A stretch of DNA of 64,000 bases from NCBI GenBank assembly GCA_035944555.1, contig DASZAY010000023.1:124001-188000 (forward strand), in the 5' to 3' direction. The notes under the pieces are model-generated. The model saw only the letters and a program-made list of their open reading frames with translations. It had not been told where the DNA came from and ran no database searches. Of the stretch, positions 42,826 to 52,086 are shown piece by piece. This stretch comes from CADCWK01 sp035944555. Its GTDB lineage: Bacteria > Chloroflexota > Chloroflexia > Thermomicrobiales > UBA6265. The translations under genes were made by a program, and so were the position numbers. Positions within the stretch are counted from its first letter, which is position 1, and every line of letters begins with the position of its first letter.

Positions 42826-43034
42826 AAACATTCTCCTTCTATCATCAAGCCTATATCAAACAAACTTGACTCACGGTCTATTCTAGCCGAACAGGCCAGG
42901 CGTTGCGCAGGTACCTAGGTCGTCTCATCATCAACTAGTGCCCTTGCGAGGAAGCCCCACGGTTAGCCTTCATTCTATGCTTATGGCCGGCGTCTCGGAC
43001 CGACCAACCAACGTCAGGTCCCTGCGGTCCTCCA

Positions 43035-44546
43035 TCATGAAATGTGTGATCTACCCGGTCCTTGCCCTACAGTGCTGCGATGAAGTCGATTCGAACCATG
43101 TAGCGTCGCAACGTAGCGGGCAATTGGTAAGTCGTCGTCCGTCTCAATCGCCCAACGCAACAGTTCCTCGGTCAGAGTGAGACGGACGTCACGGTACTCT
43201 GAGTCGGCGTGGCGGTCGTGGAGCTCGCCGGGGTCCGTCTCCAGATCGTAGAGGTGGCTGTCGCCCCAGGCGTCGACGACCAGCTTCCAGCGCCCCATCC
43301 GGACCATCTTCATCGTGCCGCTCATCGTCCAGCTGTTGAGCTCGTCAAAGGTCGGTCCCTCGTAGGTGAAGTGCAGCGGCGGACGCTCGTCCTTACCGTA
43401 GGGCGCGCCACCGAAGCCGACCTCGGCATGGACACTCCGGAACGCGGCCGGGTCGTGGTCGTTGCCTGAGCCGGAGAGCAGCGGCCACAGGCTCCGACCC
43501 TGAACGCCGTAGGGGACCGGCGCGCCGGCCAGGTCGCAGATCGTCGGCATCAGGTCGACCAGCGAGACGTGCTCGTCCGCCGCGACCTGCGCCCGGACGC
43601 CCGGCCCGCAGACGACCAGCGGCACCCGGACCAGGCACTCCGGCAGCCCGGCGCCCTTGCGCTGGAGGCCGTAGTCGCCGGCGAAGTCGCCGTGGTCGGA
43701 GCAGAAGACGAGGACGGTGTCGTCCCACTGCCCCGTCGCCCTCAGGTGCTCGACGAAGCGGCGGACCTGGTCGTCGATCAGCCGGAGCATCCCGCAGTAG
43801 TTGGCCCGATAGCGGCGCCAATGCTCGTCGTAGCCCGGCCGCTTCTCCGCGATCAGCCGCTGCAGCCAGCGCCCCTTCGGCCCGAGCGCGTCGATCGTCT
43901 CCGGGCCGCCAATCCGGTTCGGAATGTCCGCCTCCGGGAACAGGCTGAAGTACGGCTCCGGCACCTGGTAGGGGTTGTGAGGCTCCGGGAACGACAGCCA
44001 CAGGAAGAACGGTTTCTCCGCTGGTCGCTCCGTTGCGGCGATCGCGTCGGAAACGATCCGGTACGGCAACTGGCACTCGAGCGGGAACGGCGTCGGCTCG
44101 GGGTGGACACCGTGGTCGAGGTCGCGCAGCCAGCCGTCGAACCGCTCGTCCTCGGCCGACCGGCGATCGGACAAGCCGCCACCCTCGTGCATGTACGACG
44201 CGGCGGTATCGAAGTCGCCGCCCGGCCGGTGGCTGTGGTTCTTGCCGGCGAGGTGGACGGCGTAGCCCCGCTCCCGCAGCACGTCGATCAGGTCGCCGCC
44301 GTGGCGCGCATGGGCCGTCGCGCTGTTCTGCCGGACCTGCGTGACCTTGGGATAGCGACCGGTGAGCAGGCTGGTCCGGGCCGGAGCGCAGACGGGCGTC
44401 GGGGTGTAGGCCCGGCGGAACGTCGTCCCGCCCGCGCCGAGGCTGTCGACGAAGGGCATCGTGTCCAGCGCGAAGCCGTCGCTGGCCAGGAAGTCCGCCC
44501 GCTGCTGGTCGGTCATTACGAGCACGATGTTCGGCGTCGTCGCCAT
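43035..44546 (-). CDS. Sulfatase (arylsulfatase family)
   Basis: A 503-residue type I sulfatase from ATG 44546 (GAGGGAG upstream); the frame stays open upstream, antisense-like, but without start signal. The metal-binding start is NIVLVMTDQQRADFL (D13) and the formylglycine motif is C53-A-P-A-R in TPTPVCAPARTSLLTGRYPK, the cysteine type that needs an FGE maturase. Other conserved parts: AGKNHSH, FFLWLSFPEPHNPY, VLVFCSDHGDFAGDYG and RMGRWKLVVDAWG. It hydrolyses sulfate esters or, in related clades, phosphonates. The last 25 residues (after LPIARYV) do not look like the usual ending, and the stop lies beside the low-GC island. No FGE gene is in the window. Confidence 0.9.
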   Translation of the reverse strand: MATTPNIVLVMTDQQRADFLASDGFALDTMPFVDSLGAGGTTFRRAYTPTPVCAPARTSLLTGRYPKVTQVRQNSATAHARHGGDLIDVLRERGYAVHLAGKNHSHRPGGDFDTAASYMHEGGGLSDRRSAEDERFDGWLRDLDHGVHPEPTPFPLECQLPYRIVSDAIAATERPAEKPFFLWLSFPEPHNPYQVPEPYFSLFPEADIPNRIGGPETIDALGPKGRWLQRLIAEKRPGYDEHWRRYRANYCGMLRLIDDQVRRFVEHLRATGQWDDTVLVFCSDHGDFAGDYGLQRKGAGLPECLVRVPLVVCGPGVRAQVAADEHVSLVDLMPTICDLAGAPVPYGVQGRSLWPLLSGSGNDHDPAAFRSVHAEVGFGGAPYGKDERPPLHFTYEGPTFDELNSWTMSGTMKMVRMGRWKLVVDAWGDSHLYDLETDPGELHDRHADSEYRDVRLTLTEELLRWAIETDDDLPIARYVATLHGSNRLHRSTVGQGPGRSHIS

Positions 44547-44587
44547 CCCGGACTCCCTCGTCCCCACGTTCTGGTCCTCTGGCCATC

Positions 44588-44929
44588 TTACCCGCGCGGC
44601 GCGTACATGATGATCTCGACGCCGAGCAGGACGACCAGCGCGCCGATCACGTCGTAGCGATTGGGCCGGACGCCATCGACCTACCAGCCCCAGAGCAGCG
44701 CCATCGCGGCGAACACGCCGCCATAGGCCGCGTAGACCCGGCCGAACGACGCCGACTCCGGCTGCAGCGTCGGCAGGACGCCGTACATGAACAGGACCAG
44801 TCCGCCCAGCATCCCGATCCAGACCGACCGCTCGTCCCGCAGCCACAGCCAGACCAGGTAGCCGCCGCCGATCTCGCAGAGGCCAGCCAGCAGGAACAGG
44901 ACGATTGACCGGACGATGACCTGATCCAC
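44588..44929 (-). pseudogene. YnfA/UPF0060 family small membrane protein, interrupted by in-frame TAG
   Basis: GTG 44929 begins DQVIVRSIVLFLLAGLCEIG, the normal start of YnfA-type four-helix transporters, and continues to LWGW followed by TAG at 44681-44683 (81 codons). After the TAG the same frame resumes with VDGVRPNRYDVIGALVVLLG and ends VEIIMYAPRG, exactly the family's fourth helix and ending, stopping TAA at 44588-44590. The TAG sits where homologues have tryptophan (WGWWVDG), so one G-to-A change of TGG explains it. Either the gene is broken, or the stop is read through, or the base is a sequencing error. The last helix is lost if it is not read through. Confidence 0.85.
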
Positions 44930-44966
44930 GACCGCTGCCCTCTTTCGCCGGATTGTGCCGACAGGA

Positions 44967-45293
44967 TCAGAACGTCTCCGCGACGAACGCCTTGGTGCCT
45001 TCCGGCCCGGTCAGCCGGAGCCAGATCGGGCCCAGCCCGGGCTCGTAGCTGACCTCGATCCGGAAGAACTGACAGCAGCGGCGCTCGACGTCGACGAACT
45101 CGTCGATCCGCCGCTTCCACTCGCCCCCGGCCGGGAACCGGAACGCGTAGCCGTCGGCCAGCTCGATCCGCTCCTCGGCGCCGGCGAACAACTCCCGTCG
45201 GACCTGGTCAGACCGGCGGGCAAGCACCAGGTCGTCGAGGCTGCAGGCGACGGGTATCCGGGCGCCAGGGGCCGTGGTGGACTCACCATCCAT
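44967..45293 (-). CDS. Small protein with Cys-Cys motif, unknown function
   Basis: A 108-residue soluble protein starting at ATG 45293. The core LADGYAFRFPAGGEWKRRID, FVDVERRCCQFFRIEVSYEP and GPIWLRLTGPEGTKAFV matches small proteins with an ErRCC-FF motif sometimes seen beside metal-response or MerR-type genes. The vicinal cysteines could bind a soft metal. There is no regulator next to it here. Function unknown. It lies 38 bases upstream of the split YnfA gene. Confidence 0.7.
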   Translation of the reverse strand: MDGESTTAPGARIPVACSLDDLVLARRSDQVRRELFAGAEERIELADGYAFRFPAGGEWKRRIDEFVDVERRCCQFFRIEVSYEPGLGPIWLRLTGPEGTKAFVAETF

Positions 45294-45345
45294 TCGATCA
45301 CCTCGCCGTCCGGGACCCGTCCGCTGACTCCCCGCGGCATCGCGT

Positions 45346-45975
45346 TTACAGGTGGGATGCGTCGTTGAGCATCACGATACCGCGATTGTGGAAGACGTCG
45401 TCCTCGCGCAGGTGGGTGATGGCGCCGCTCGTCGTCCGCAGCCCGATCCGGTCGGCCGCTTCCAGTGGCATCCCCAGCCAGTGGGCGACGACGAATGTGT
45501 GGGCGAACCCGTGGGTGACGATCACCTGATGCGGGGCCGGGCGGGCAAGGATCCCGTCCATCGCGCGGTAGACGCGGGTCGCGATGTCGCGGCGGGTCTC
45601 GGAGCCGTCGATCCCCTCCCAGTGATCCATCCGCCCATCCACCGGCGGCGGGAAGCGGAACCGCTCGTCCAGCCACGGCTGCGGCCGGCCCTCGGCCACG
45701 CCGTACGACTTCTCGCGCAGGTCCGGCGTGGCGACGGGAACGACGCCCAGGCGCTCACCGATCACATCGGCTGTTTGAACGGTTCGCCGGAGATCCGACG
45801 TGGTGAGGTCGACCGATTCCCCGGCCGGGATGAGAGACCGGAGCCGGTCAGCGATCCGACCGGCCTGGGCGACACCCCGGTCGGTCAGATCGCTGTCGTA
45901 CCAGCCGCCAACCAGCTGATCGACGTGATGGGTAGCTTCCGGATGCAGGACGACGTAGATCTGACGAGTACCCAA
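45346..45975 (-). CDS. Histidine phosphatase family protein
   Basis: A 209-residue member of the phosphoglycerate-mutase-like histidine phosphatases, starting at TTG 45975 with GGGAGG upstream. The nucleophile motif is LHPEATHH in place of the usual RHGET, so the first residue of RHG is Leu and the third is Pro, while the histidine itself is kept. VTHGFAHTFVVAHWL supplies the second catalytic histidine, and TTSDLRRTVQTADVIGERL the usual Ser-Arg-Thr-Gln segment. Relatives with the HPEATHH form exist, so it is probably active. Substrate unknown. Confidence 0.85.
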   Translation of the reverse strand: MGTRQIYVVLHPEATHHVDQLVGGWYDSDLTDRGVAQAGRIADRLRSLIPAGESVDLTTSDLRRTVQTADVIGERLGVVPVATPDLREKSYGVAEGRPQPWLDERFRFPPPVDGRMDHWEGIDGSETRRDIATRVYRAMDGILARPAPHQVIVTHGFAHTFVVAHWLGMPLEAADRIGLRTTSGAITHLREDDVFHNRGIVMLNDASHL

Positions 45976-46021
45976 GCCGGAGATCCTCCCGATCAGTGCG
46001 CCTCCGGTTCGACTAGCGGAG

Positions 46022-46801
46022 TCAGTGGATGGCGGGTTCGGGTGCAGGGGACGACGAGAAGATCAGGCCGTTACCCGCCACGAGAACGTGGTCGCAGGGC
46101 AGACCCTGGTTCATCAGCGGAAACTCCAGGGTGAACGTCGTCTCGGCGCCGTCAGCCAGCGTACTGAAAGCGCCGCCGTCGGTGAAGCCGGTCAGGGCCT
46201 GGGTGATCGCGCCGCCCTCATTGAAGCAGATCGCGTCGATCGACACGACCTGGAGTTCAGCGCCTGTGTGATTGACGGCCACTCCGCTGATGCCATCGTC
46301 CCCGTTGGTCAGCGCGGTGATCTCCGGCGAACCGATCCCGGGCACGTCCGCGGGTTCGCTCCAGGAAACCTCCGGCTCGATCGTGGCGTCCACCTCCCCT
46401 GCTGCCTCCAGGGGAAGCGTCCCGAGCACGATCCCGTAGCCGCCCGGCGCGATCACCGGGGGCTGGATCACCGACATGTCGATCTCGCCGACCGCATCGC
46501 CATCGGCGTTGAGCACCTCGGCGGCAACCTCGACCTGGCCGATCGGCTCATCGGTCGTGTTGGCGACCACGAAGCCGAGCTCGGTGTACTCGCCCATGAC
46601 CACCGGCCCGAAGGAGATCACCGAAACGTCGTCCTCCGGTGCGGCGGGGAGCAGGGTAAAGGCGTCGCCAGCAAGCTGTCCGAGGGTGAAGGTCCCCGGG
46701 TCGGTCGTGGCGGGAGGAGATGCGTCCTGCGCACTGGCGGGGGCAAGCAGACCAAGGAGGAGAAGAAGAGTGAACGTCAGCGACACGAGACGGAACATCA
46801 T
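46022..46801 (-). CDS. Exported protein with immunoglobulin-like region, unknown function
   Basis: ATG 46801 (AGGGG upstream) gives 259 residues, with a signal peptide FRLVSLTFTLLLLLGLLAPA and cleavage expected after ASA near residue 25; a longer frame to 46894 is less likely. The mature part is beta-rich with no strong motif: MGEYTELGFVVANTTDEPIG and QVEVAAEVLNADGDAVGEID resemble an Ig/FxLYD-like beta sandwich used in surface proteins. Two cysteines are in the second half. No family recognised. Confidence 0.72.
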   Translation of the reverse strand: MMFRLVSLTFTLLLLLGLLAPASAQDASPPATTDPGTFTLGQLAGDAFTLLPAAPEDDVSVISFGPVVMGEYTELGFVVANTTDEPIGQVEVAAEVLNADGDAVGEIDMSVIQPPVIAPGGYGIVLGTLPLEAAGEVDATIEPEVSWSEPADVPGIGSPEITALTNGDDGISGVAVNHTGAELQVVSIDAICFNEGGAITQALTGFTDGGAFSTLADGAETTFTLEFPLMNQGLPCDHVLVAGNGLIFSSSPAPEPAIH

Positions 46802-46878
46802 GAACCCCTGGTGAATCCCGATAGCGGCCGGTCGAATTCCGGCCCGTCTCGGAGTATGCGGAGGGGTTGCCCAGAGGG

Positions 46879-46914
46879 GGATCCGGAAAATCACCCATTG
46901 TGATTCCCGGATCC
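46879..46914 (-). terminator. Hairpin between the RelE-UvrD gene and the exported protein gene
   Basis: GGATCCGG (46879-46886) with CCGGATCC (46907-46914), and inside it AATCAC with GTGATT (46900-46905). The hairpin lies 113 bases past the stop of the upstream minus-strand gene. No T-run. Confidence 0.5.
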
Positions 46915-47027
46915 CGTTGTTGCAGTTACACCAATGTTCTGAATCGCGTCCGTTCTGTTGGAGCTGGAATACCGGCCTGACCTGGACTCGTAATTTCCCG
47001 CTCCGGTGCCGGTCTCTCCCGGCATGA

Positions 47028-49217
47028 TCAGACCGTCGCCAGCTCCCTGACCTCAGTGGCGACGAGCCCGGCAGTCAACGGGGAGGGTTCGGCGGGGACC
47101 AGGACGAGCAGCGAGCGCATGGCCCGCGTCATCCCGACGTAGAGGATGCGGCGGCGGCGCTGCCACTCCTCGGTCTGCTCCTCCGGGGACCGACCCTGGA
47201 TGCCAGGCGGGATCTCGACGTGCAGCCCGGCGATGGCGACGACCGGGAACTCCAGCCCCTTGGACGACTGGAGCGTCGTGATCTTCACCGTCGGCGACGA
47301 CAGGTCGATCTCGTCCTTCCGGACCGCCTCGGCCCGGATGTCGAGCTTCTCCAGCTCCCGCCTGAGCGTCTCGCCGTAGGACATGGTCGGGACGAGGATC
47401 GCGACGCCACCGGGACCGACCTTCTGCGCGACGGTCTGCGCCCGGATAAACCGGGCCAGCGCGTCGGGGGCGTCCTCGGCCTTCGCGATCGTCTCGATCA
47501 CCGGCTCCGGACCGCGGCGGGGGAACTGGTCGGCGATCCGCTCGGCCGTCCCGTCGTCGACCGTCCGGGCGGCGATCTCGTCCAGCGGCGCGTCAGGGTC
47601 CGTCGCGAGGTAGCGGCTGGCCAGCCGGACGATCTCGTAGGTGGTGCGGTGGGATCGCGTCAGGTTGCCGGATCGCCCCTGGAAGCGCAGGTCGGCATGG
47701 ACGGCTCGCCAGTTGAACGTCCCGCCGTAGATGCTCTGGTTGGCGTCGGCCGTCAGGAACAGGCGGCTCCGCGCCGGGCAGAGCTCGGTCAGCAACCGGA
47801 TCGCGGTCGGATCGAGGTCCTGGACCTCGTCGACGAGGATCGCGTCGTAGTCCGCCGGCCGAGCGCCACCTCCCGCACGGACCAGCTCGACCGCGCGGCG
47901 GCGCATCATCGGCCAGGTGATCTTCTTCTGCGCCGCGAGCTCCTTGTCCAGCGCCTCCCAGACCGCCCAGACCGCTTCCCGCTGCGCCCGCCGCAGGGCC
48001 ACCCGCCGTCCGCTGCGCTCGATGCCCTGGTAGGCAGCGAGGTCCGGGATCTCCCGCGCGACGATGACCGACATGATCTCGTTCTCGAGGTAGGCGTCGC
48101 TGATCTTCGCGATCGGCCCCTCCCCCGGCGGGTGGCCGGCCGCCTTGCGCGCCTTCGGCATCAGCCGCGGGACGTCCTGCCCGCCGGTCATATTGGGGGT
48201 GTTGCCGCCAGCCCGGTAGACCCGCATCATCAGCGAATCGGTCGTTACGACCTCGACCAGCCCGGCGTCGTCGCCGAGCGCCCGGGCCAGCAGCTGCCGG
48301 GTCGTCGAGACCAGCGCGTTGGTGTAGGTCGTGAACAGGATGCGGGGCTGCTCGATCCCGTCCGCCCGCAGCGACTCGATGATCTTCGCCACCCGCCGGA
48401 CGGCGATCGTCGTCTTGCCCGACCCCGGGCCGCCCTTGACCATCACCGGCCCACCGGCGTTCACCGCCAGCGCGACCAGCCGCTCCTGTGTCTCGTCCAG
48501 GCGAAGCAGCAACTCGATGATGTCGCCGTCCGCCAGCTTCTCGAGGTCCTGTGAACTGCTCAACTCAAAGACCGGCGCCTGGAGCAGCTGGTCGATGTCC
48601 GGCTCGGACGTTACGTGGAACAGGCGGTCCCGAAGACGGTCGTCGATCTCCGCCAGCATCAGGTCGTCGAGGGTGGCGATCCCCTCCAGCTTCGTCCACT
48701 CCGCCTCGGGGACCTTGAGCGCGGCCAGCAGGTCGGCGGTGATCGGATGCGTCAGCGGGGTCATCAGGGCCGGTCCCGGCTCGGTGGTCGGTCCTCCCCC
48801 ATCATCCTTGCTGACGCCCGGAGTGGTATCGGTGGCGAGCCAGGGAGACGGGGCAGCGCCGGTCTCGGCGATCTCGGCGTCGAGATCCGCCGCATCGACC
48901 TCTGCCGCCTCCAGTGGATCGATCCGGGGCAATGGCTCGACCACCAGGTCGTCGATGCCCTCGTAGACATCGGAACGCGCATCGACCCCGAGCAGCCGCA
49001 CGAGGGTCGAGTTGAAGTGATAGAGCACCCGGTAGTTGCCGACGCGAAGGCGGTAGATTCGGTCGCGTTGATGCTTCAGCTGCTTGCGCTGCTTGCCGTC
49101 GGGGAGCGGATTGTCCCGGAGCACATCCAGCTTCCGGTTGATGAGCCGGACCTGTCCTGCCGGAAGTGAATAGAGCTGGTCGATGAACGCCTGGGTGATA
49201 CTGAGTTCGAAGACCAT
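47028..49217 (-). CDS. RelE/ParE-domain and UvrD-helicase fusion protein
   Basis: ATG 49217 (GGGAG upstream) gives 729 residues; ATG 49235 adds 6. Residues 1-90 are a RelE-type toxin fold: FELSITQAFIDQLYSLP, DVLRDNPLPDGKQRKQLKH, IYRLRVGNYRVLYHFN, LLGVDARSDVYEG, with the R-G-N-Y-R and terminal R-x-D-V-Y seen in RelE/HigB toxins. Residues 100-220 are a mixed linker. The superfamily 1 helicase follows: KGGPGSGKTTIAV (262-273), LVDEVQDLDPTAIRLLTELC (DEVQD 463-467), QSIYGGTFNWR, and YVGMTRAMRSLLVLVP in the last part. No antitoxin gene is adjacent. Role in mRNA cleavage or DNA repair is open. Confidence 0.9.
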   Translation of the reverse strand: MVFELSITQAFIDQLYSLPAGQVRLINRKLDVLRDNPLPDGKQRKQLKHQRDRIYRLRVGNYRVLYHFNSTLVRLLGVDARSDVYEGIDDLVVEPLPRIDPLEAAEVDAADLDAEIAETGAAPSPWLATDTTPGVSKDDGGGPTTEPGPALMTPLTHPITADLLAALKVPEAEWTKLEGIATLDDLMLAEIDDRLRDRLFHVTSEPDIDQLLQAPVFELSSSQDLEKLADGDIIELLLRLDETQERLVALAVNAGGPVMVKGGPGSGKTTIAVRRVAKIIESLRADGIEQPRILFTTYTNALVSTTRQLLARALGDDAGLVEVVTTDSLMMRVYRAGGNTPNMTGGQDVPRLMPKARKAAGHPPGEGPIAKISDAYLENEIMSVIVAREIPDLAAYQGIERSGRRVALRRAQREAVWAVWEALDKELAAQKKITWPMMRRRAVELVRAGGGARPADYDAILVDEVQDLDPTAIRLLTELCPARSRLFLTADANQSIYGGTFNWRAVHADLRFQGRSGNLTRSHRTTYEIVRLASRYLATDPDAPLDEIAARTVDDGTAERIADQFPRRGPEPVIETIAKAEDAPDALARFIRAQTVAQKVGPGGVAILVPTMSYGETLRRELEKLDIRAEAVRKDEIDLSSPTVKITTLQSSKGLEFPVVAIAGLHVEIPPGIQGRSPEEQTEEWQRRRRILYVGMTRAMRSLLVLVPAEPSPLTAGLVATEVRELATV

Positions 49218-49460
49218 CCCGCTCCCTGTTCTCATCGTCGAGCAGCAGATTCATGCGCCAGCAGGTCGTTCAACATCAACGTGATCCGGTATCGCCGGAC
49301 GCGGTGCGATTGTGCCAGTAATCGCGGATACCGGTCGACACACGCCGTGATCGTCGAATTGCCATGGACATCTGTCGATGACAGAGCGTGGGCAAGAACC
49401 GGCGGGATATCGAAGTCTCGATGAGATTCGTCGGCGAAGCCCAGCCAGCGGTCTGGAGCC

Positions 49461-50723
49461 TTACCGGGGACTGTTCCCGGGTGAAAGGTCTGATCCGACA
49501 AACTCCCGGGTGGAGCGGGCATGCCAGACGCCGAGCACGCCCAGCCCGGCCACGCCGAGCGCGCAGAGGACCGTCGGGACGAAGAAGATCTGCGGGAGGC
49601 CGAGCGATCCGACGGCGACCGCCGCCACCAGCCCACCGATCGTCGACGCGAGGGCGAGCGAGCTGAAGAACATCGTCGAAGCGACTCCGACCCCCTGTGG
49701 GTAGAGCTGCTGGGCGACCGTCACGCCCAGGCCGGCCAGGGTCGCCCAGACGCCCGCCATCAGGATCTGCCCGGCAAACAACCCGATGACCCCGTCGCTG
49801 AGCGCGAACGACAGGTTGGCAAGCACGCCCATCGTCATCCCGCCCACGACCACGCGCCACGGGCCGATCCGGTCAGCGAGAACGGCAGCCAGCGGCATCA
49901 CGATCAGCTCGGTCGCGGGAAGTGTGGCCATGACCGTCCCACGGACGGCGTCGGACGTCCCCAACTCCTCGTCCATGTAGATCGGCAGGTAGGAGAACTT
50001 CAGGGTGTCGCCACTGACCGCGATGCTGCACAACCCGGCGAACATCAGCAGCGGCACCATTGCCCGGAATTCGCCCCGACGCCCCACCGCCGCCACGGTT
50101 CGCGGCGCCGCAATGACGAAGCGGGCGACCCGGTGCCGGATCAGGGGGAGGATCTGGGCGCCGGTGAGCAGCGCTACCGAGACCAGCAGAACCCGGCTCC
50201 CGACGACGGACCCGAAGAATGACCCCCAGACCGGCCCGACCACCCAACCGATCGTGTAGGCCAGGCGAACCGTTGAGACGACCCGGTTATCGGCCGCGGT
50301 CGGTTTCCGGCTCAGTTCGTCCCGGACCGCGGCGAACAGCAGGGCGCCGGTGGCGCCGGACACGCTCAATGCGACGACGCTGATCGCGAACACCATCCAC
50401 ATCTGGGTCGCGGCCGCCATCGCCAGCCATCCCGCCATCCCGATCAGCCCGCAGATCCGGAGCAGGGGCAACCGGTCGGACTGCCGATCGGACATCCGCC
50501 CGATTTGGAATCCGACGATCGGCGCGGCCAGGTTGGTCAGGTAGTACAGCCCGGCCAGGGACAGTGACGCCCCAAGCTCCTGCGTGAAAAACAGCGTCAA
50601 TTGCGGCATCGCCGCCGACACGCCTGTCCCGGCCAGAAGCAGGCTCAGCGTCGCGGCGCGGTAGAACGGCGAGTTCCAGACGATCGAGAGCACGCTGGCC
50701 GGTGGCTGGGCAATATCCGCCAT
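49461..50723 (-). CDS. MFS transporter, sugar-efflux-like
   Basis: A 420-residue major facilitator protein with 12 membrane segments, starting at ATG 50723; the frame runs on upstream but that part is antisense to the asparaginase. The first half has AAMPQLTLFFTQELGASLSL, LTNLAAPIVGFQIGRMSDRQ (typical MFS loop 2-3 motif with Arg-Met-Ser-Asp-Arg) and the second half VMATLPATELIVMPLAAVLA. The opening and GRMSDR loop resemble SetA/SetB sugar efflux proteins. Direction of transport and substrate are inferred weakly. Confidence 0.88.
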   Translation of the reverse strand: MADIAQPPASVLSIVWNSPFYRAATLSLLLAGTGVSAAMPQLTLFFTQELGASLSLAGLYYLTNLAAPIVGFQIGRMSDRQSDRLPLLRICGLIGMAGWLAMAAATQMWMVFAISVVALSVSGATGALLFAAVRDELSRKPTAADNRVVSTVRLAYTIGWVVGPVWGSFFGSVVGSRVLLVSVALLTGAQILPLIRHRVARFVIAAPRTVAAVGRRGEFRAMVPLLMFAGLCSIAVSGDTLKFSYLPIYMDEELGTSDAVRGTVMATLPATELIVMPLAAVLADRIGPWRVVVGGMTMGVLANLSFALSDGVIGLFAGQILMAGVWATLAGLGVTVAQQLYPQGVGVASTMFFSSLALASTIGGLVAAVAVGSLGLPQIFFVPTVLCALGVAGLGVLGVWHARSTREFVGSDLSPGNSPR

Positions 50724-51029
50724 GAAGAGGGACCCTGACTCCTGATGCGTTGGGGGGCAACGGCCAATGAGGATGCTCGGCAGGTCTCGACGAACGAAGC
50801 GCCGGGCAGCAATTGGGCGCTCCATGATCCGCGCCACCGGACTGTCCGGATCGGCCCACGTACTGACACCGCGGGGAGCCACTGCCCCGGTCGCGCCACC
50901 AACCATAGCAAGTGGTGTCCGCGTCCCGACCCCAAACGACAGTACTGGCACCCGCCATGCAATTGCCCACTGACAGGATGATTTATCGAGTGGATGAATC
51001 AGGCGTCCTCTTGGGCGGGGTGGGCACGG

Positions 51030-52052
51030 ATGTCTACGGTCATCGCCAATGTGACCAGGGGCGAACTGGTCGAGAGCAGGCACCACGGGGTAATCGTCGT
51101 CGCCACGGTCGACGGGACGATCGTCTTGTCCGCAGGCGACCCGGAGCTGCTCGCCTACTTCCGATCCTCGGCCAAGCCGTTCCAGGCGGTGCCGCTCATC
51201 GAGAGTGGAGCGGCCGACCGCTTCGGCTTCACGGACGCGGAGATCGCGCTCTGCTGCTCCTCGCACGACGGGGCGCCGTGGCAGCAGGCGCTCGTGCGCG
51301 GGATGCTGGAGAAGATCGGGCTGCCGATCACTGCGCTGCATTGCGGGGTCGCGCCGCCCTATGACGAGGAGGAGGCCGCGCGGGTCCGGGCGGGTCTGGT
51401 CGAGGGGACTCCCCTGCACTGCGACTGCTCGGGCAAGCACGCCGGGATGCTCGCGTGGTGTGTCCACACCGGTGCGCCAACGGAGAACTACCTGGACGCC
51501 TCCCATCCGCTCCAGCGCGAGATCCTCCGGGTGACGGCTCCGGCGCTCGGCGTCGAGCAGGACAGCGTCCGTCTCGCAGCGGACGGCTGCAGCGTGCCGA
51601 CATTCGGTGCTCCCATCGCCGCCTTCGCCCGGGCCTACGCCGCCCTGGCCGCCCCGGGGGCACACCCTGACCCGGCGGTCCGTGAGCATGAGACGGCCCT
51701 CGTCCGTGCACGGAATGCCATGGCCAGCCATCCGAAGCACATCGCCGGACCGGGCAATCTTGATACGGACATCATTGAGGTGACCGGCGGTCGCCTGATC
51801 GCCAAGCTGGGAGCCGAGGGGCTTGTCTGCATCGCGGTCCCGGATCGCCAGATGGGCGTCGCCGTCTCGATGCTGGACGGCTCCGAGCGGGCCCGCGCCA
51901 CCGTCGCACTCGCCGTACTGGACCAGCTGGGTCTGTTCTCGGCCGAGGAGCGGACGGAACTCCAGCGGCGACAGGATCCGGCGGTGACCAACTTCAACGG
52001 GTGGCACGTCGGGGATATCGTGCCCGTCTTCTCGCTGGCCGAAGCCGTCTAG
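51030..52052 (+). CDS. L-asparaginase, AnsA/PF06089 type
   Basis: A 340-residue protein from ATG 51030; the ATG at 50994 has no usable ribosome site. Characteristic elements of the thermolabile asparaginase II-like family: FRSSAKPFQAVPLIESG, LCCSSHDGAPWQQA, GTPLHCDCSGKHAGMLAWC with the conserved Lys-His, and SVRLAADGCSVPTFGAP. Enzymes of this type hydrolyse asparagine to aspartate and ammonia. It faces the cyanophycin synthetase gene across a shared terminator, so it may supply aspartate or recycle nitrogen in that storage pathway; this link is inference. Confidence 0.9.
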   Translation: MSTVIANVTRGELVESRHHGVIVVATVDGTIVLSAGDPELLAYFRSSAKPFQAVPLIESGAADRFGFTDAEIALCCSSHDGAPWQQALVRGMLEKIGLPITALHCGVAPPYDEEEAARVRAGLVEGTPLHCDCSGKHAGMLAWCVHTGAPTENYLDASHPLQREILRVTAPALGVEQDSVRLAADGCSVPTFGAPIAAFARAYAALAAPGAHPDPAVREHETALVRARNAMASHPKHIAGPGNLDTDIIEVTGGRLIAKLGAEGLVCIAVPDRQMGVAVSMLDGSERARATVALAVLDQLGLFSAEERTELQRRQDPAVTNFNGWHVGDIVPVFSLAEAV

Positions 52053-52086
52053 TCTCCGCTGTCGACCAGCGTCCTCACCAACCACA

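Noticed and set aside
43078..43098. tRNA-like GATTCGAACC T-loop sequence
   Set aside because: It lies inside the sulfatase C-terminal coding region and no acceptor or anticodon stem can be drawn around it.
43569..44657. A 362-codon plus-strand frame opposite the sulfatase gene
   Set aside because: The sulfatase CxPxR motif and other family blocks are on the minus strand; this frame has no family features.
46802..46894. N-terminal extension of the exported protein
   Set aside because: The extension lacks a ribosome site and would precede the signal peptide by about 30 residues.
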